A stretch of 64,000 nt of DNA from Meiothermus sp. (lineage in GTDB: Bacteria; Deinococcota; Deinococci; Deinococcales; Thermaceae): contig NZ_BPIK01000001.1 in assembly GCF_026004075.1 (NCBI RefSeq), positions 722,041 to 786,040 on the forward strand, in the 5' to 3' direction. Of this stretch, positions 37,541 to 46,741 are shown in pieces (the stretch's first letter is position 1; each line of letters opens with the position of its first letter). The position numbers and the translations under genes were made by a program. The notes beneath the pieces are model-generated. The model was not told where the DNA came from and did no database searches. It worked only from the letters and a program-made list of their open reading frames with translations.

Positions 37541-38692
37541 ATGTTGTTCGAACGCAGCCGCCTCGAGGCCCTCGAGGCCCAGAACCTTGCCCCCTATGCG
37601 GTTAAGTCGGGCCAGAGCCGGGGCCGCGAATACCCCGAGCCCGAGTCGCGCTACCGCACCCCCTTCCAGAAAGACCGCGACCGCGTCAACCACACCACTG
37701 CCTTCCGGCGCTTGCAGTACAAAACCCAGGTGTTTGTGAACTTCGAGGGGGACTACTACCGCACCCGCCTGACCCACACCCTCGAGGTGGCCCAGGTGGC
37801 CCGCTCCATCGCCCGCGCCCTGGGGCTGAACCCCGAACTCACCGAGACCATCGCCTTTGCCCACGACCTCGGGCATCCGCCCTTCGGGCACTCGGGCGAG
37901 GCGGTGCTGGACGGGCTGATGCAGGGGCACGGCGGCTTCGACCACAACAAGCAGTCCATGCGCATCGTGACCTACCTCGAGCAGCGCTACCCCGGCTTTC
38001 GCGGCCTGAACCTGTGCTGGGAGACCCGCGAGGGCATCGTCAAGCACGAGACCCGCTACGACCTGCCCGACGCCGAGGGCTACGAGCCCCACCTGCGCCC
38101 CAGCCTCGAGGCCCAGATCGTGAACCTGGCCGACGAGATCGCCTACAACGCCCACGACCTCGACGACGGCCTGCGCTCGGGACTCCTGGTGCCCGGCCAG
38201 CTTGGGGAGGTCGAGCTTCTGCGGGACTTGCTGGGGGAACTGGGTATGCACCCCGACCGCTTCGACGAGATGAGCCGCCGGATTTTCATCCGTGAGCTCT
38301 TAGGCCTGATCATCACCGACACCATCACCGCCACCCATGCCCTGCTCGAGCAGCACCGGATAGATAGCCTCGAGGCCGTCCGCCAGCACCCAGCCCCCCT
38401 GGCGGTTTACTCCGAGACCCTCACCCGGCAACTGGACGAACTGCGCGACTTCCTGTACGCCAACCTGTACCACCACTACTACGTGGTGCGACAGGTGGGC
38501 AAGTCGCGCTTCGTGCTGGAAAAGCTCTTCGAGGCCTACACCCAGGATCCCCGCATCCTGCCCCCCCATGTGCAGAAAGCCGCCGAGACCGAGGGCATCC
38601 ACCGCGCCGCCTGCGACTACATCGCCGGCATGACCGATCGCTTTGCTTTAGACGAGTACGCCCGGCTGTTTGAACCGGAGTTCCACCGCTGA
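37541..38692 (+). CDS. dgt: dGTP triphosphohydrolase / dNTPase (HD domain)
   Basis: Hydrolyses dGTP or other dNTPs to deoxynucleoside and triphosphate. 383 residues with the N-terminal RDRVNHTTAFRRLQYKTQVF segment of the family, the HD metal site H79, H108-D109 in AFAHDLGHPPFGHSGE, and the later Asp in NLADEIAYNAHDLDDGL. Similar enzymes from Thermus thermophilus are stimulated by mixtures of dNTPs; the same is possible here. The stop codon TGA is also the left flank of repeat copy D. Length is typical of the short bacterial Dgt type. Confidence 0.93.
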   Translation: MLFERSRLEALEAQNLAPYAVKSGQSRGREYPEPESRYRTPFQKDRDRVNHTTAFRRLQYKTQVFVNFEGDYYRTRLTHTLEVAQVARSIARALGLNPELTETIAFAHDLGHPPFGHSGEAVLDGLMQGHGGFDHNKQSMRIVTYLEQRYPGFRGLNLCWETREGIVKHETRYDLPDAEGYEPHLRPSLEAQIVNLADEIAYNAHDLDDGLRSGLLVPGQLGEVELLRDLLGELGMHPDRFDEMSRRIFIRELLGLIITDTITATHALLEQHRIDSLEAVRQHPAPLAVYSETLTRQLDELRDFLYANLYHHYYVVRQVGKSRFVLEKLFEAYTQDPRILPPHVQKAAETEGIHRAACDYIAGMTDRFALDEYARLFEPEFHR

Positions 38693-38830
38693 TACCGTTT
38701 CCGCTTGAATCCTTCACCGCCCGCCGCAGTCAGAGGTGAAGGATTCAAGCCGACCGAAGGGAGTAGAAAAGCATTTCGGTAGTATCGTTTAGGCTTGTCA
38801 AAGTGAACGATGCTACCGAAATGCGTATGA
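38690..38830 (+). repeat. Two-hairpin MITE-like repeat, copy D (TGA duplication on a stop codon)
   Basis: Element 38693-38827 flanked by TGA at 38690-38692 and 38828-38830. The left TGA is the dgt stop codon. Nearly identical to copies A, C and E along its whole length; one change in the right arm of hairpin 2. Located between dgt and the LysN-like gene. Confidence 0.9.
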
Positions 38831-38919
38831 CAGGGTGCTTCCAGATTATCGCGACTTTTTCTAACGTCTTTGCGGCACGAGCTATACAAAACGTCATATA
38901 CGCGGGGTAGACTGGAAGG

Positions 38920-40134
38920 GTGAAAAACCTAGAAGCCAACTTTGAACCCCGCTTTGCGGCCCGAACACGGCGCATCCAGGCCTCGACCATCCGCGAAATT
39001 CTGAAGCTCACCACCCAGCCGGGTTTCATCAGCTTTGCGGGGGGGCTGCCGGCGGCCGACCTGTTCCCCATAGAGCGCATCGGCGAGGCCACCCAGCGCA
39101 TCCTGCGCGAGCAGGGGGCCCAGGCTTTGCAGTACAGCACCACCGAGGGCTACCTGCCCCTGCGGGAGTGGATCGCCAGCCGCGTGCCCGGCGCCACCCC
39201 CGAGAATGTGCAGATTGTCTCGGGCTCGCAGCAGGGCCTCGACCTCATCGGCAAGGTGCTGATTGACCCCGGCTCGAGGGTGCTGGTGGAGGCCCCCACC
39301 TACCTGGGTGCGCTGAGCGCTTTCAACCCCTACGAGCCCGAGTATGTCTCGGTTTCCATGGATGACGAGGGGCTGGAGCTGGGGGCGCTCGAGGCCGCCC
39401 TTAAAGCCCGCCCCGTCAAGTTCATGTACGTGCTGCCCACCTTCCAGAACCCCTCGGGCCGGCTGATGGGCCTGGAGCGGCGCAGGGCCATCGTCGAGCT
39501 GGCCCGCAAGTACCAGACCCCCATCCTGGAAGACGACGCCTACGCCGAGCTGTACTTCGACGGCCAGCCCCTGCCCACCCTCTACGCCCTCGACCACGCG
39601 CTGGGCGGAGGCAACGTGATCTATCTCAGCACCACCTCCAAGACCCTGGCCCCCGGCCTGCGGGTGGCCTGGGTGGTGGGGCCCCGGCCGCTGGTTCAAA
39701 AAATCACCTTTGCCAAGCAGGGCGCCGACCTCCACTCGCCCACCCTGAACCAGATGCTGGTTTACGAACTGGTGCGGGATGGGGCCTGGTACGGGGCGCA
39801 GATTGACCGAATCCGCCAGACCTACCAGACCCGCTGCCACTGGATGTTGCAGGCCCTGCAAAAATACATGCCCGAGGACATCGGCTGGATTGTGCCTAAA
39901 GGGGGGATGTTCTTCTGGCTCACCGCCCCCGCCGGGCTGGATAGCCTCGAGCTTCTCAAAGAAGCCGTGGAGGAGAAAACGGCCTTTGTGCCAGGGCAGC
40001 CCTTCTTTGCCGATGGCAGCGGCCAGAACACCCTGCGGCTTTCGTACTCGAGCGCCTCGCACGAACAGATTGAGGAAGGCCTCCAGCGCCTGGGCCGGGC
40101 CATCCACCGGATGCTGGGGCGGGCCCCGGTGTAG
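38920..40134 (+). CDS. LysN-like class I aminotransferase (2-aminoadipate / multi-substrate)
   Basis: 404 residues, PLP fold-type I, subgroup Ib. It strongly resembles Thermus LysN in RIQASTIREILKLT, FAGGLPAADLFP, LQYSTTEGYLPLR, YVLPTFQNPSGR and the PLP lysine in LSTTSKTLAPGLR (K241). LysN aminates 2-oxoadipate in the aminoadipate route to lysine and also acts on aromatic and branched-chain keto acids. No other lysine-pathway gene lies nearby, so a broader role is possible. It starts at a GTG with TAGACT (38908-38913) ending 6 nt before and GGAAGG in between, so either leaderless or with a very short leader. Confidence 0.88.
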   Translation: MKNLEANFEPRFAARTRRIQASTIREILKLTTQPGFISFAGGLPAADLFPIERIGEATQRILREQGAQALQYSTTEGYLPLREWIASRVPGATPENVQIVSGSQQGLDLIGKVLIDPGSRVLVEAPTYLGALSAFNPYEPEYVSVSMDDEGLELGALEAALKARPVKFMYVLPTFQNPSGRLMGLERRRAIVELARKYQTPILEDDAYAELYFDGQPLPTLYALDHALGGGNVIYLSTTSKTLAPGLRVAWVVGPRPLVQKITFAKQGADLHSPTLNQMLVYELVRDGAWYGAQIDRIRQTYQTRCHWMLQALQKYMPEDIGWIVPKGGMFFWLTAPAGLDSLELLKEAVEEKTAFVPGQPFFADGSGQNTLRLSYSSASHEQIEEGLQRLGRAIHRMLGRAPV

Positions 40135-40168
40135 CCCAGGCTCGGATCTGACCGGCGTGGTTGGGGGG

Positions 40169-40196
40169 TCGACAACCCGGCCCGAGCCGGTATAAT
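40169..40196 (+). promoter_or_regulatory. mrp operon promoter
   Basis: TCGACA (40169-40174) and a perfect TATAAT (40191-40196) are 16 nt apart. Transcription should start near 40203, giving a leader of about 100 nt before mrpA. The inverted repeat GGCTCGG (40139-40145) / CCGAGCC (40182-40188) overlaps this promoter and could also terminate the upstream gene. CCGGTATAA at 40187-40195 is repeated inverted at 40285-40293. Confidence 0.6.
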
Positions 40197-40202
40197 GCGC
40201 CC

Positions 40203-40301
40203 TGGAAAACCAGAGCTGCCTGCGGGCAGCACTTATGGTGGAGACTGTCAAAGGTCTCTACCCTTTGTTATGGTGTGGGGGGTTTTATACCGGAGCAGTC
40301 T
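40203..40301 (+). ncRNA. Structured 5' leader of the mrp antiporter operon, candidate cis-regulatory RNA
   Basis: Three stems are visible in order: CTGG/CCAG around AAAA; GCTGCC/GGCAGC around TGCG (40215-40230); and GGTGGAGAC/GTCTCTACC around an 8-nt loop (40237-40262, one G-U pair). The phrase TTATGGTG occurs before stem 3 and again after it. A CGGAG ribosome binding site (40291-40295) lies inside the right arm TTATACCGG. Most genes here are leaderless, so a long structured leader stands out. I do not recognise it as a known riboswitch class. Confidence 0.45.
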
Positions 40302-42578
40302 ATGGTGGTCGCTAGCATCGTCGCTTTTCTAGGAGCTCTTACCGCACCCTGGCTCCACCGCTGGCTGGGCAACGCGGCGGGCTGGGTGCTGGCCCTGCTG
40401 CCGCTGGGTCTTGCAGTCTACTTTGCCAGCCTGCTGCCGAGCGTGGTGGAAGGCCAGACCCTCCGGCACAGCCTGGCCTGGGTGCCCAGCCTGGGGGTCA
40501 ATTTTTCCTTCTACCTGGATGGGCTTTCGCTCCTGTTCGCCCTGCTCATCACCGGCATCGGCGCCTTTATTGTGATCTACTCGGGCGGCTACCTAAAGGG
40601 CCACCCCGACCTGGGCCGGTTCTACCTGGTCATCCTGCTCTTCATGGCCTCCATGCTGGGGCTGGTACTGGCCGACAACATCGTGACCCTGTTTGTGATG
40701 TGGGAGCTGACCAGCATCACCTCGTACCTGCTGATTGGCTTCAACCATAGCGAGTTCAGGTCGCGCCGGGCCGCCACCCAGGCTTTGCTGGTAACGGCGG
40801 GTGGGGGGCTGGCCCTGCTGGCCGGGCTGATTCTGTTGGCCCTCATGGGCGGCTCGCTGGAGATTTCCGAGCTGCTGGGCCAGGGCCAGGTACTGCGCGA
40901 GCATCCGCTCTATCTGCCCGCCCTCATCCTGGTGCTTCTGGGAGCCTTTACCAAGTCGGCGCAGTTTCCCTTTCACTTCTGGCTGCCCAACGCCATGGAA
41001 GCCCCCACCCCGGTCTCGGCCTACCTGCACTCGGCCACCATGGTCAAGGCCGGGGTCTACCTGCTGGCCCGGCTGCAGCCGGCCCTGGGCGGCACCGAGG
41101 TCTGGAGCAGTGCCCTGATGGTCTTTGGGCTGGCTACCCTGCTCACCGGGGCCACCCTCACCTTCCGCCACACCGACCTCAAGCGCCTGCTGGCCTACTC
41201 CACGGTGGCCGCGCTGGGGGCGCTGGTCTTCCTGATCGGGCTGGTGCCCCTCACCGACTACTACGCGGCGATGGGCTTTGCTACCTTTCTGCTGGCCCAC
41301 TCGCTCTACAAGGGTGGGCTCTTTATGGCGGCGGGCGCGGTGGATCACGAGGCCGGCACCCGCGACATCACCCAGCTTGGGGGCCTTTTCCGGGTGATGC
41401 CCCTCACCGGGGTGGCGGTGGTGCTGGCCGCGCTTTCGCTGGCCGGGCTGCCGCCGGTGCTGGGCTTTATCGGCAAGGAAGTGCTCTATGTGGCCGCGCT
41501 GCAGGCGGCCCCGGCCTGGATGGTGGGGCTGGCGGTGCTGGGCTTTGCCGCTGGGGCCATGCTGGCGCTGCTGCTGGTGGTGCCTTTCTTCCGGGGCCAG
41601 CCGCCCCAGGCGGTACACGAGGGGCCGCCCAGCCTGTGGCTGGGGCCCCTGGTGCTGGCGGGGTTGGGGCTCTTGCTGGGCCTGTTTCCGGGGCTCTATA
41701 ACCCCCTGGCCGATGTGGTGGCCAGCGCGGTCAAGGGGAAGGCCGTGGCCTACCACCTGAAGCTCTGGCCCGGCTTTAATCTGGCCTTGCTCCTGAGCCT
41801 CCTGACGGTGCTGCTGGGGGTGGGGCTTTACTTCCTCTACCCGCGCTTGCAGGCCTGGATGGCGCAGGAACCCATCCCTGGCCCGGAAAACACCTATGTG
41901 GCCCTCCTGCGCGGGCTGATGCGGCTGGCGGCAGGGGTCGAGCGCCTGTTGCAGAGCGGTTCGCTGCGGGCTTACCTGGTCTGGACGTTTGGGGGGCTGG
42001 TGGGGCTGGTGGGGCTGGCCCTCTTTCGCAGCGGCGTGCTGCTCTGGCCGGCGGGGGCCTCGAGCCCCAAACTCGAGCAGGTGCTGCTGCTGGCCCTGAT
42101 GCTCCTGGGGGCTATCGGGGCGCTGCGGCTGCGCTCGCACCTGGCGATGGTGGTGGTGCTGGGTATTGTAGGGGCGGGGGTGGCCCTGGTCTTTTTGCTG
42201 CAGAACGCCCCCGACCTCTCGATTACCCAGTTCCTGGTCGAAACCCTGACCGCCATCCTGATCGCCCTGGTGCTGCTGCAGATTCGCGACATCGGGTCGG
42301 TGCCCAGTGGGCGGTGGTTGGATAAAGCGGTGGCCCTGGGCTTTGGTGGGCTGGTGACCCTCTTGATGCTGGGAATGCTGGCCCAACCCATGGAACTGCA
42401 CCTGAGCCAGTTTTTCGCCCAGAAAAGCCTGCCTGAAGGCTTCGGGCGCAACATCGTGAACGTGATTCTGGTAGATTTCCGCGGCCTGGACACCTTCGGC
42501 GAGATTACCGTGGTGGGGCTGGCCGGGCTGGGGGTCTGGGCTCTTTTGAAACGCCGGCAGCGGGAGGAGCGGCCATGA
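40302..42578 (+). CDS. mrpA: Multisubunit Na+/H+ antiporter subunit MrpA (with MbhE-like C-terminus)
   Basis: 758 residues from the ATG at 40302 (CGGAG 6 nt upstream); longer frames upstream run through the leader. The N-terminal ~500 residues are a NuoL-like proton channel with the conserved Glu in [15 protein letters not shown], the lysine of [20 protein letters not shown] and SHSLYKGG-type helix ([21 protein letters not shown]). The last ~200 residues add the DUF4040/MbhE-like segment ([19 protein letters not shown] and [19 protein letters not shown]) typical of MrpA. It is the largest subunit of the seven-part complex that exchanges cytoplasmic Na+ for external H+. It overlaps mrpB by 4 bp. 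Confidence 0.93.
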   Translation: MVVASIVAFLGALTAPWLHRWLGNAAGWVLALLPLGLAVYFASLLPSVVEGQTLRHSLAWVPSLGVNFSFYLDGLSLLFALLITGIGAFIVIYSGGYLKGHPDLGRFYLVILLFMASMLGLVLADNIVTLFVMWELTSITSYLLIGFNHSEFRSRRAATQALLVTAGGGLALLAGLILLALMGGSLEISELLGQGQVLREHPLYLPALILVLLGAFTKSAQFPFHFWLPNAMEAPTPVSAYLHSATMVKAGVYLLARLQPALGGTEVWSSALMVFGLATLLTGATLTFRHTDLKRLLAYSTVAALGALVFLIGLVPLTDYYAAMGFATFLLAHSLYKGGLFMAAGAVDHEAGTRDITQLGGLFRVMPLTGVAVVLAALSLAGLPPVLGFIGKEVLYVAALQAAPAWMVGLAVLGFAAGAMLALLLVVPFFRGQPPQAVHEGPPSLWLGPLVLAGLGLLLGLFPGLYNPLADVVASAVKGKAVAYHLKLWPGFNLALLLSLLTVLLGVGLYFLYPRLQAWMAQEPIPGPENTYVALLRGLMRLAAGVERLLQSGSLRAYLVWTFGGLVGLVGLALFRSGVLLWPAGASSPKLEQVLLLALMLLGAIGALRLRSHLAMVVVLGIVGAGVALVFLLQNAPDLSITQFLVETLTAILIALVLLQIRDIGSVPSGRWLDKAVALGFGGLVTLLMLGMLAQPMELHLSQFFAQKSLPEGFGRNIVNVILVDFRGLDTFGEITVVGLAGLGVWALLKRRQREERP

Positions 42579-42997
42579 ACACCCTGATTCTCAAGACGAC
42601 CTCGAGGTTCCTCTTCACCCTTCTGCTTCTGCTCTCGGTCTTTTTGCTCCTGCGCGGCCACAACGAGCCGGGCGGGGGCTTTATCGGGGCCCTGGTGGCG
42701 GTGGGGGCCTACGCGCTGTTTGCCCTGGCGCATGGGCTGGCCGCGGCCCGTAAACTCCTGCCCCTCGCCCCCTTGCGCCTGGTGGGGTGGGGCCTGCTGG
42801 TAGCCCTTCTGAGCGCCCTGCCGGCCTTGCTTTTGGGCCAGCCCTTCATGACCGGGCAGTGGTTCAGCCTGCTGGGCGTGAAGGTGGGCACCCCGGTCAT
42901 CTTCGACATCGGGGTCTACCTGACCGTGTTCGGGGCGCTGCTCTCGGCTATTTTTGGGCTCGAGGAGGCCGCGCACCATCCTTCGGAGGGCGCCTGA
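42575..42997 (+). CDS. mrpB: Na+/H+ antiporter subunit MrpB
   Basis: 140 residues, four TM helices, with the family phrases [16 protein letters not shown] and [18 protein letters not shown]. MrpB packs against the C-terminal part of MrpA in the complex. The start overlaps mrpA (ATGA) and the stop overlaps the mrpC start by one base (TGATG), so the whole set is translationally coupled. Confidence 0.93.
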   Translation: MNTLILKTTSRFLFTLLLLLSVFLLLRGHNEPGGGFIGALVAVGAYALFALAHGLAAARKLLPLAPLRLVGWGLLVALLSALPALLLGQPFMTGQWFSLLGVKVGTPVIFDIGVYLTVFGALLSAIFGLEEAAHHPSEGA

Positions 42998-43395
42998 TGG
43001 AAATCCTGCTCTCGTTTTTGGTGGGGGGCCTGGCCGCGGTAGGGGTTTATCTGATGCTCCGGCCCCACCTGATTCAGTTTCTGATTGGTTTTCTGGTGCT
43101 GGGCAACGCCGCCAACCTGCTGATCTTTACCGCAGGCCGTCTGGGCAGCCAGTTCCCGCCCCTGGTGCAGCCCGGCGGCGCAGTGCTGGAGCCCTACGCC
43201 AACCCCCTGCCCCAGGCCCTGATCCTCACCGCCATCGTGATTGGCTTTGCCCTGGCGGCGTTTGGCATCGTGCTCTTCTACCGGGCCCAGCAGGCCCTGG
43301 GCACCCTGAACGCCGAGGCCATCCTCGAGGTGCCCGAACCGGCCCCGGCCCCCTCGCCGGTGGACGAGGTGCCCGCAGAGGGGGTGCGCCGATGA
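42997..43395 (+). CDS. mrpC: Na+/H+ antiporter subunit MrpC (NuoK-like)
   Basis: 132 residues with three TM helices and the NuoK-like pattern GVYLMLRPHLIQFLIGFLVLGNAANLLIF, followed by LPQALILTAIVIGFALAAFGIVL. Residues 105-132 are a Pro/Glu-rich tail. Homologous to the K-type subunit of complex I. The start ATG shares a base with the mrpB stop; the end overlaps mrpD by 4 bp. Confidence 0.93.
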   Translation: MEILLSFLVGGLAAVGVYLMLRPHLIQFLIGFLVLGNAANLLIFTAGRLGSQFPPLVQPGGAVLEPYANPLPQALILTAIVIGFALAAFGIVLFYRAQQALGTLNAEAILEVPEPAPAPSPVDEVPAEGVRR

Positions 43396-44873
43396 GCTGG
43401 CTGCTGGTGCTGCCCCTGCTGATTCCGCTCACCACCGGCATCCTGTGCCTGGTGCTGCCGGGCCGCACCGCCCAGCGGGTGCTGGGCCTGGCGGGGGCCC
43501 TGGGCCTGCTGGCCGCGGGCCTGGCCCTGCTGGCCCAGGTTCAGCGCCTGGGCATTCAGGCCGTGCAGATAGGCAACTGGCCGGCCCCCTTTGGCATCAC
43601 CTTTGTGGCCGACCACCTCTCGGCCCTGATGGTGCTGGTCACTGGGGTGGTAGCGGTGGCGGTGGCCCTTTTTGCCCTGGCCGAAAACGACCAGGCGCGC
43701 GAGGGTCTGGGCTACTACGCCCTGGGCCATCTGTTGCTGTTTGGGGTGAACGGGGCCTTCCTGACCGGCGACCTGTTCAACCTGTACGTCTGGTTCGAGG
43801 TGCTTTTGCTGGCCTCCTTTGTGCTGATGATTCTGGGGGGCAGCAAGGCCCAGCTCGCGGGCGGGGTCAAGTACTTCGCAGTCTCGCTGCTGTCCTCGAT
43901 CCTCTTCCTGGTGGCGGTGGGCCTGCTGTACGGGGCGACCGGAGCCCTGAACATGGCCGACCTGGCCCTCCGGGTGGAAAAGGTTCATCCGGGGCTGCTC
44001 ACGGCTTTGTCCATGCTGTTTCTGGTGGCGTTTGGGCTTAAGGCCGCGGTTTTTCCTTTCTTCTTCTGGCTGCCGGCCTCCTATCCGGCCCCTCCCGCCA
44101 TGATCTCGGCCCTCTTTGCCGGGCTTCTGACCAAGGTGGGGGTGTACGCCCTGATCCGGGTCTTCACCCTGCTCTTTACCCACGACACCGGGTTTACCCA
44201 TAGCCTGATCCTCTGGATTGCCGGTTTTACCTTACTCCTGGGGGTGCTGATGGCGCTGGCCCAGGGGGAACTCAGGCGGCTGTTGTCGTTCCAGTTGGTG
44301 AGCCACATCGGCTACATGCTGATGGGCCTGGGCATCCTGACCCCGCTGGCCCTGGCCGGCTCGGTGTTTTATGCCCTCAACCACATGATTGTGATTGCCG
44401 CGCTCTTTTTGCTGGCGGGCCTCTTACAGCGCTTGCAGGGCACCACGGTGCTGGTGCGGATGGGCGGGCTGTACGGGCCTTATCCCTGGCTGGCGATCCT
44501 GTTTTTGCTGCCGGCCTTCTCGCTGGCCGGACTGCCGCCTTTTTCGGGCTTCTGGGCCAAATACACGCTGGTGGCAGCCGGGTTGCAGGCCGGACAGTAC
44601 GGAATTGTGGCGGTGGCCCTGCTGGTGGGCCTGCTGACGCTGCTCTCGATGGGGCTGGTCTTCGCCGAGGTGTTTTGGAAGAAGGCTCCAGGGGAAGTCA
44701 GGGCGGCCCCCGGGGGCCTGGGCGGGCTGGCGCTGCCGGTGGGCCTGCTAGCAGTTCTGACGCTGGGGATTGGGCTCTGGGCCGAGCCGCTCTTGAGCCT
44801 CTCGCAGGCCGCCGCGCGGGAGCTGCTCGAGCCATCCGGGTATATCCAGGCGGTGCTGGGGGTGAGCCGATGA
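43392..44873 (+). CDS. mrpD: Na+/H+ antiporter subunit MrpD (NuoN/M-like)
   Basis: 493 residues, about fourteen TM helices, of the proton-conducting Nqo13/14 family. Charged residues expected in the channel are visible: the Glu of LFNLYVWFEVLLLASF, the Lys of FGLKAAVFPFFFWLP and the Lys of FSGFWAKYTLVAAGLQ. I start it at the ATG at 43392, inside the end of mrpC. It ends in a 4-bp overlap with mrpE. With MrpA it forms the pair of antiporter-like channels of the complex. Confidence 0.93.
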   Translation: MSWLLVLPLLIPLTTGILCLVLPGRTAQRVLGLAGALGLLAAGLALLAQVQRLGIQAVQIGNWPAPFGITFVADHLSALMVLVTGVVAVAVALFALAENDQAREGLGYYALGHLLLFGVNGAFLTGDLFNLYVWFEVLLLASFVLMILGGSKAQLAGGVKYFAVSLLSSILFLVAVGLLYGATGALNMADLALRVEKVHPGLLTALSMLFLVAFGLKAAVFPFFFWLPASYPAPPAMISALFAGLLTKVGVYALIRVFTLLFTHDTGFTHSLILWIAGFTLLLGVLMALAQGELRRLLSFQLVSHIGYMLMGLGILTPLALAGSVFYALNHMIVIAALFLLAGLLQRLQGTTVLVRMGGLYGPYPWLAILFLLPAFSLAGLPPFSGFWAKYTLVAAGLQAGQYGIVAVALLVGLLTLLSMGLVFAEVFWKKAPGEVRAAPGGLGGLALPVGLLAVLTLGIGLWAEPLLSLSQAAARELLEPSGYIQAVLGVSR

Positions 44874-45349
44874 GGGCCTTTGTGTACAACGTGGTGCTGA
44901 CCATCTTCTGGATGGCCGTGACCGAAGCCTTTACCCTCGAGAACTTTCTGGTGGGCTTTGTCATCTGCTTCCTGATTTTGCTGCTGGCCCGCCCGCTTTT
45001 CGATGCCCCCTCGAGGCGCTACTTCACCCTGGCCTGGAAGCTGCCCCGCTTCGTGCTCCTGATGCTGTGGGAGATCGTGCTCTCGAGCCTGCGGGTGGCC
45101 CAGGCGGTGCTCTCGCCCCGGATGCCCATCAAACCCGGCATTATCGCCTACCCGCTGGAGGTCAGGAGTGATCTCGAGATCACTCTGCTGGCCAACCTGA
45201 TCACCCTCACACCGGGCACCCTAAGCCTGGACGTCTCCTCCGACCGTAAGGTGCTCTATGTGCACGGGATGTTTGTGGACGACCCACAAAAGGTGATCGA
45301 GTCTACCCACGAAAGCCTGGAAAAAGCCGTACTGGAGGTGACCCGATGA
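44870..45349 (+). CDS. mrpE: Na+/H+ antiporter subunit MrpE
   Basis: 159 residues: two N-terminal TM helices (about 4-22, 25-45), one at about 55-75, and a cytoplasmic C-terminal domain with [19 protein letters not shown], the MrpE signature. It is required for stable assembly of the complex in characterised bacteria. Overlaps of 4 bp on both sides keep it within the coupled operon. Confidence 0.92.
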   Translation: MRAFVYNVVLTIFWMAVTEAFTLENFLVGFVICFLILLLARPLFDAPSRRYFTLAWKLPRFVLLMLWEIVLSSLRVAQAVLSPRMPIKPGIIAYPLEVRSDLEITLLANLITLTPGTLSLDVSSDRKVLYVHGMFVDDPQKVIESTHESLEKAVLEVTR

Positions 45350-45612
45350 GTTTTCTGGAGGTCATGCTGCTGGCCCTGCTGCTAACCCTGCCCTTTGCGC
45401 TGTACCGCCTGGTGAAGGGGCCAACCCTGCCCGACCGGGTGGTGGGCCTCGACCTGATCACCACGGTCTCGGTGGCGCTGGCTGCACTGTATGCCCTGGT
45501 GAGCGGCCAGACTGCTTTCTTGGATGTGGCCATTGCGCTGGCTCTGTTTGCCTTTTTAGCTACGCTAGGGCTGGCCCGTTACATCGAGTACCGGGGTCAC
45601 AAGGGGGACTGA
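45346..45612 (+). CDS. mrpF: Na+/H+ antiporter subunit MrpF
   Basis: 88 residues, three TM helices, with the family core LYRLVKGPTLPDRVVGLDLITT and DVAIALALFAFLATLGLARYIE. The conserved Asp of LPDRVVGLD is thought to take part in ion translocation. It overlaps mrpE by 4 bp and is followed by mrpG after a single base. Confidence 0.92.
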   Translation: MSFLEVMLLALLLTLPFALYRLVKGPTLPDRVVGLDLITTVSVALAALYALVSGQTAFLDVAIALALFAFLATLGLARYIEYRGHKGD

Positions 45613-45613
45613 G

Positions 45614-46003
45614 ATGCTTGAATGGCTGGTGTATATCCTGGTGCTGGGTGGGGTGTTTTTTCTGTTAATTGCGGCCATCGGGGTGGTGCGGATGCCCGAT
45701 TTGTACAACCGCATGCACGCCACCTCCAAGGCCGGTACCCTGGGGGTGGGCCTGATTCTGGTAGCGGTGGCGGTGTTTTATCAGGAGCTCTCGGTGGCGG
45801 CCCGTGCGCTTTCGGCCCTGGCCTTTATTGTCCTGACCGCGCCGGTAGCCGCCCACGCCCTGGGCCGCGCAGCCTACCTCTCGGGTGTAAAGCCCTGCGA
45901 AGACACCTACATAGACGAGCTGGCCGGGCACTACCAGGCCAATCACAGGCTCGAGTCGGTGGAGAAAACCCCACCGGCCCACAAGCCGGAGTCAAACCCC
46001 TAA
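45614..46003 (+). CDS. mrpG: Na+/H+ antiporter subunit MrpG
   Basis: 129 residues, three TM helices (about 4-24, 38-58, 62-85), with GVVRMPDLYNRMHATSKAGTLG, which is diagnostic for MrpG/PhaG. A soluble tail of about 35 residues follows. It closes the ABCDEFG set, so all seven subunits are present in canonical order. Its last 12 bp overlap the convergent esterase gene. Confidence 0.92.
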   Translation: MLEWLVYILVLGGVFFLLIAAIGVVRMPDLYNRMHATSKAGTLGVGLILVAVAVFYQELSVAARALSALAFIVLTAPVAAHALGRAAYLSGVKPCEDTYIDELAGHYQANHRLESVEKTPPAHKPESNP

Positions 46004-46729
46004 GCGCTCGAGCTCATACGGCAGCATTTTCTGCCACCAGGGCCAGTCGTGGTCTACGTCGTGGCCCCAGTAGTCGAAGGTAGCGTATACGCCCTTCTGG
46101 TGGAGCAGTTCCTGCATCTCGCGGGTGTCGCGGATGCACTCTTCCTCCCAGCGCCCCTGGCCCACCGCAAACACAATCTTGTTGCGCCGGTAGGCGTTTA
46201 GCTTGGCCTCGTCGGTCAGGTTGCGCAGGTACCACAGCGGTGAGTTGAAGTAGGCATCCATACCGCCCTCGTTCCCCACGAAGCCCCCCACCTGGTACAG
46301 TCCCGACAGGGCAATCAGGCCATCGAAGACCTCGGGGTATTTGAAGAAGAAGTTGGCCGCGTGGAAGGCCCCCATGCTGCACCCCGTGACCCATAGGGTG
46401 GGCAGGCCGGTGTTTTTCTGCACAAAGGGCACCACCTCCTGCATGATGTAGGCGTCGTAGTCGTTGTGGCGGCGGGCCCGCGCGGCAGGGGGGATGCTCT
46501 GGTTGGTCCAGCTCTGCCAGTCAATGCCGTCCACGCAAAAAAACTTGACCCGCCCCGCCTCGATCATGGGGGCCAGGGCCTGGGCCATGCCGGCGTGGCC
46601 TTCCCAATCGTACCAGCGCCCGTTCTGGGCCGGAAATACCATCACCGGCTGGCCGTAGTGGCCGTACAGCTTGAGCTCCATCTCCTGCCCCAGGGCCGGG
46701 CTATACCATTTGTGATACTCGGTGTACAC
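45992..46729 (-). CDS. Alpha/beta-hydrolase esterase (putative esterase family)
   Basis: 245 residues. Nucleophile elbow GCSMG with S118, and a late GHDVDHDWPWW segment that supplies the catalytic His; this is the esterase D / antigen-85-like branch. No signal peptide, so the enzyme is cytoplasmic. Start is a GTG with GAGGGGGTG just upstream. It begins 12 bp after the ATP-grasp gene ends, so the two form a short operon and may act on the same metabolite, one forming an amide or ester-like bond and the other hydrolysing. The substrate is unknown. Confidence 0.85.
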   Translation of the reverse strand: MYTEYHKWYSPALGQEMELKLYGHYGQPVMVFPAQNGRWYDWEGHAGMAQALAPMIEAGRVKFFCVDGIDWQSWTNQSIPPAARARRHNDYDAYIMQEVVPFVQKNTGLPTLWVTGCSMGAFHAANFFFKYPEVFDGLIALSGLYQVGGFVGNEGGMDAYFNSPLWYLRNLTDEAKLNAYRRNKIVFAVGQGRWEEECIRDTREMQELLHQKGVYATFDYWGHDVDHDWPWWQKMLPYELERLGV

Positions 46730-46741
46730 GCAGCACCCCCT

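Noticed and set aside
37419-37739. Plus-strand frame overlapping the dgt start in another frame
   Set aside because: Ala/Arg/Ser-rich shadow translation; dgt has HD motifs and a clear promoter.
28500-38889. Similar small minus-strand frames ending in FYSLRSA or containing FLLPSVGLNPSPLTAAGGEGF
   Set aside because: They are translations of the two-hairpin repeat in different copies. The likeness reflects DNA repeat conservation, not a protein family.
40161-40301. Longer mrpA start at 40161
   Set aside because: It would put the promoter and structured leader inside the coding region and add residues without a membrane pattern; the ATG at 40302 has a ribosome binding site.
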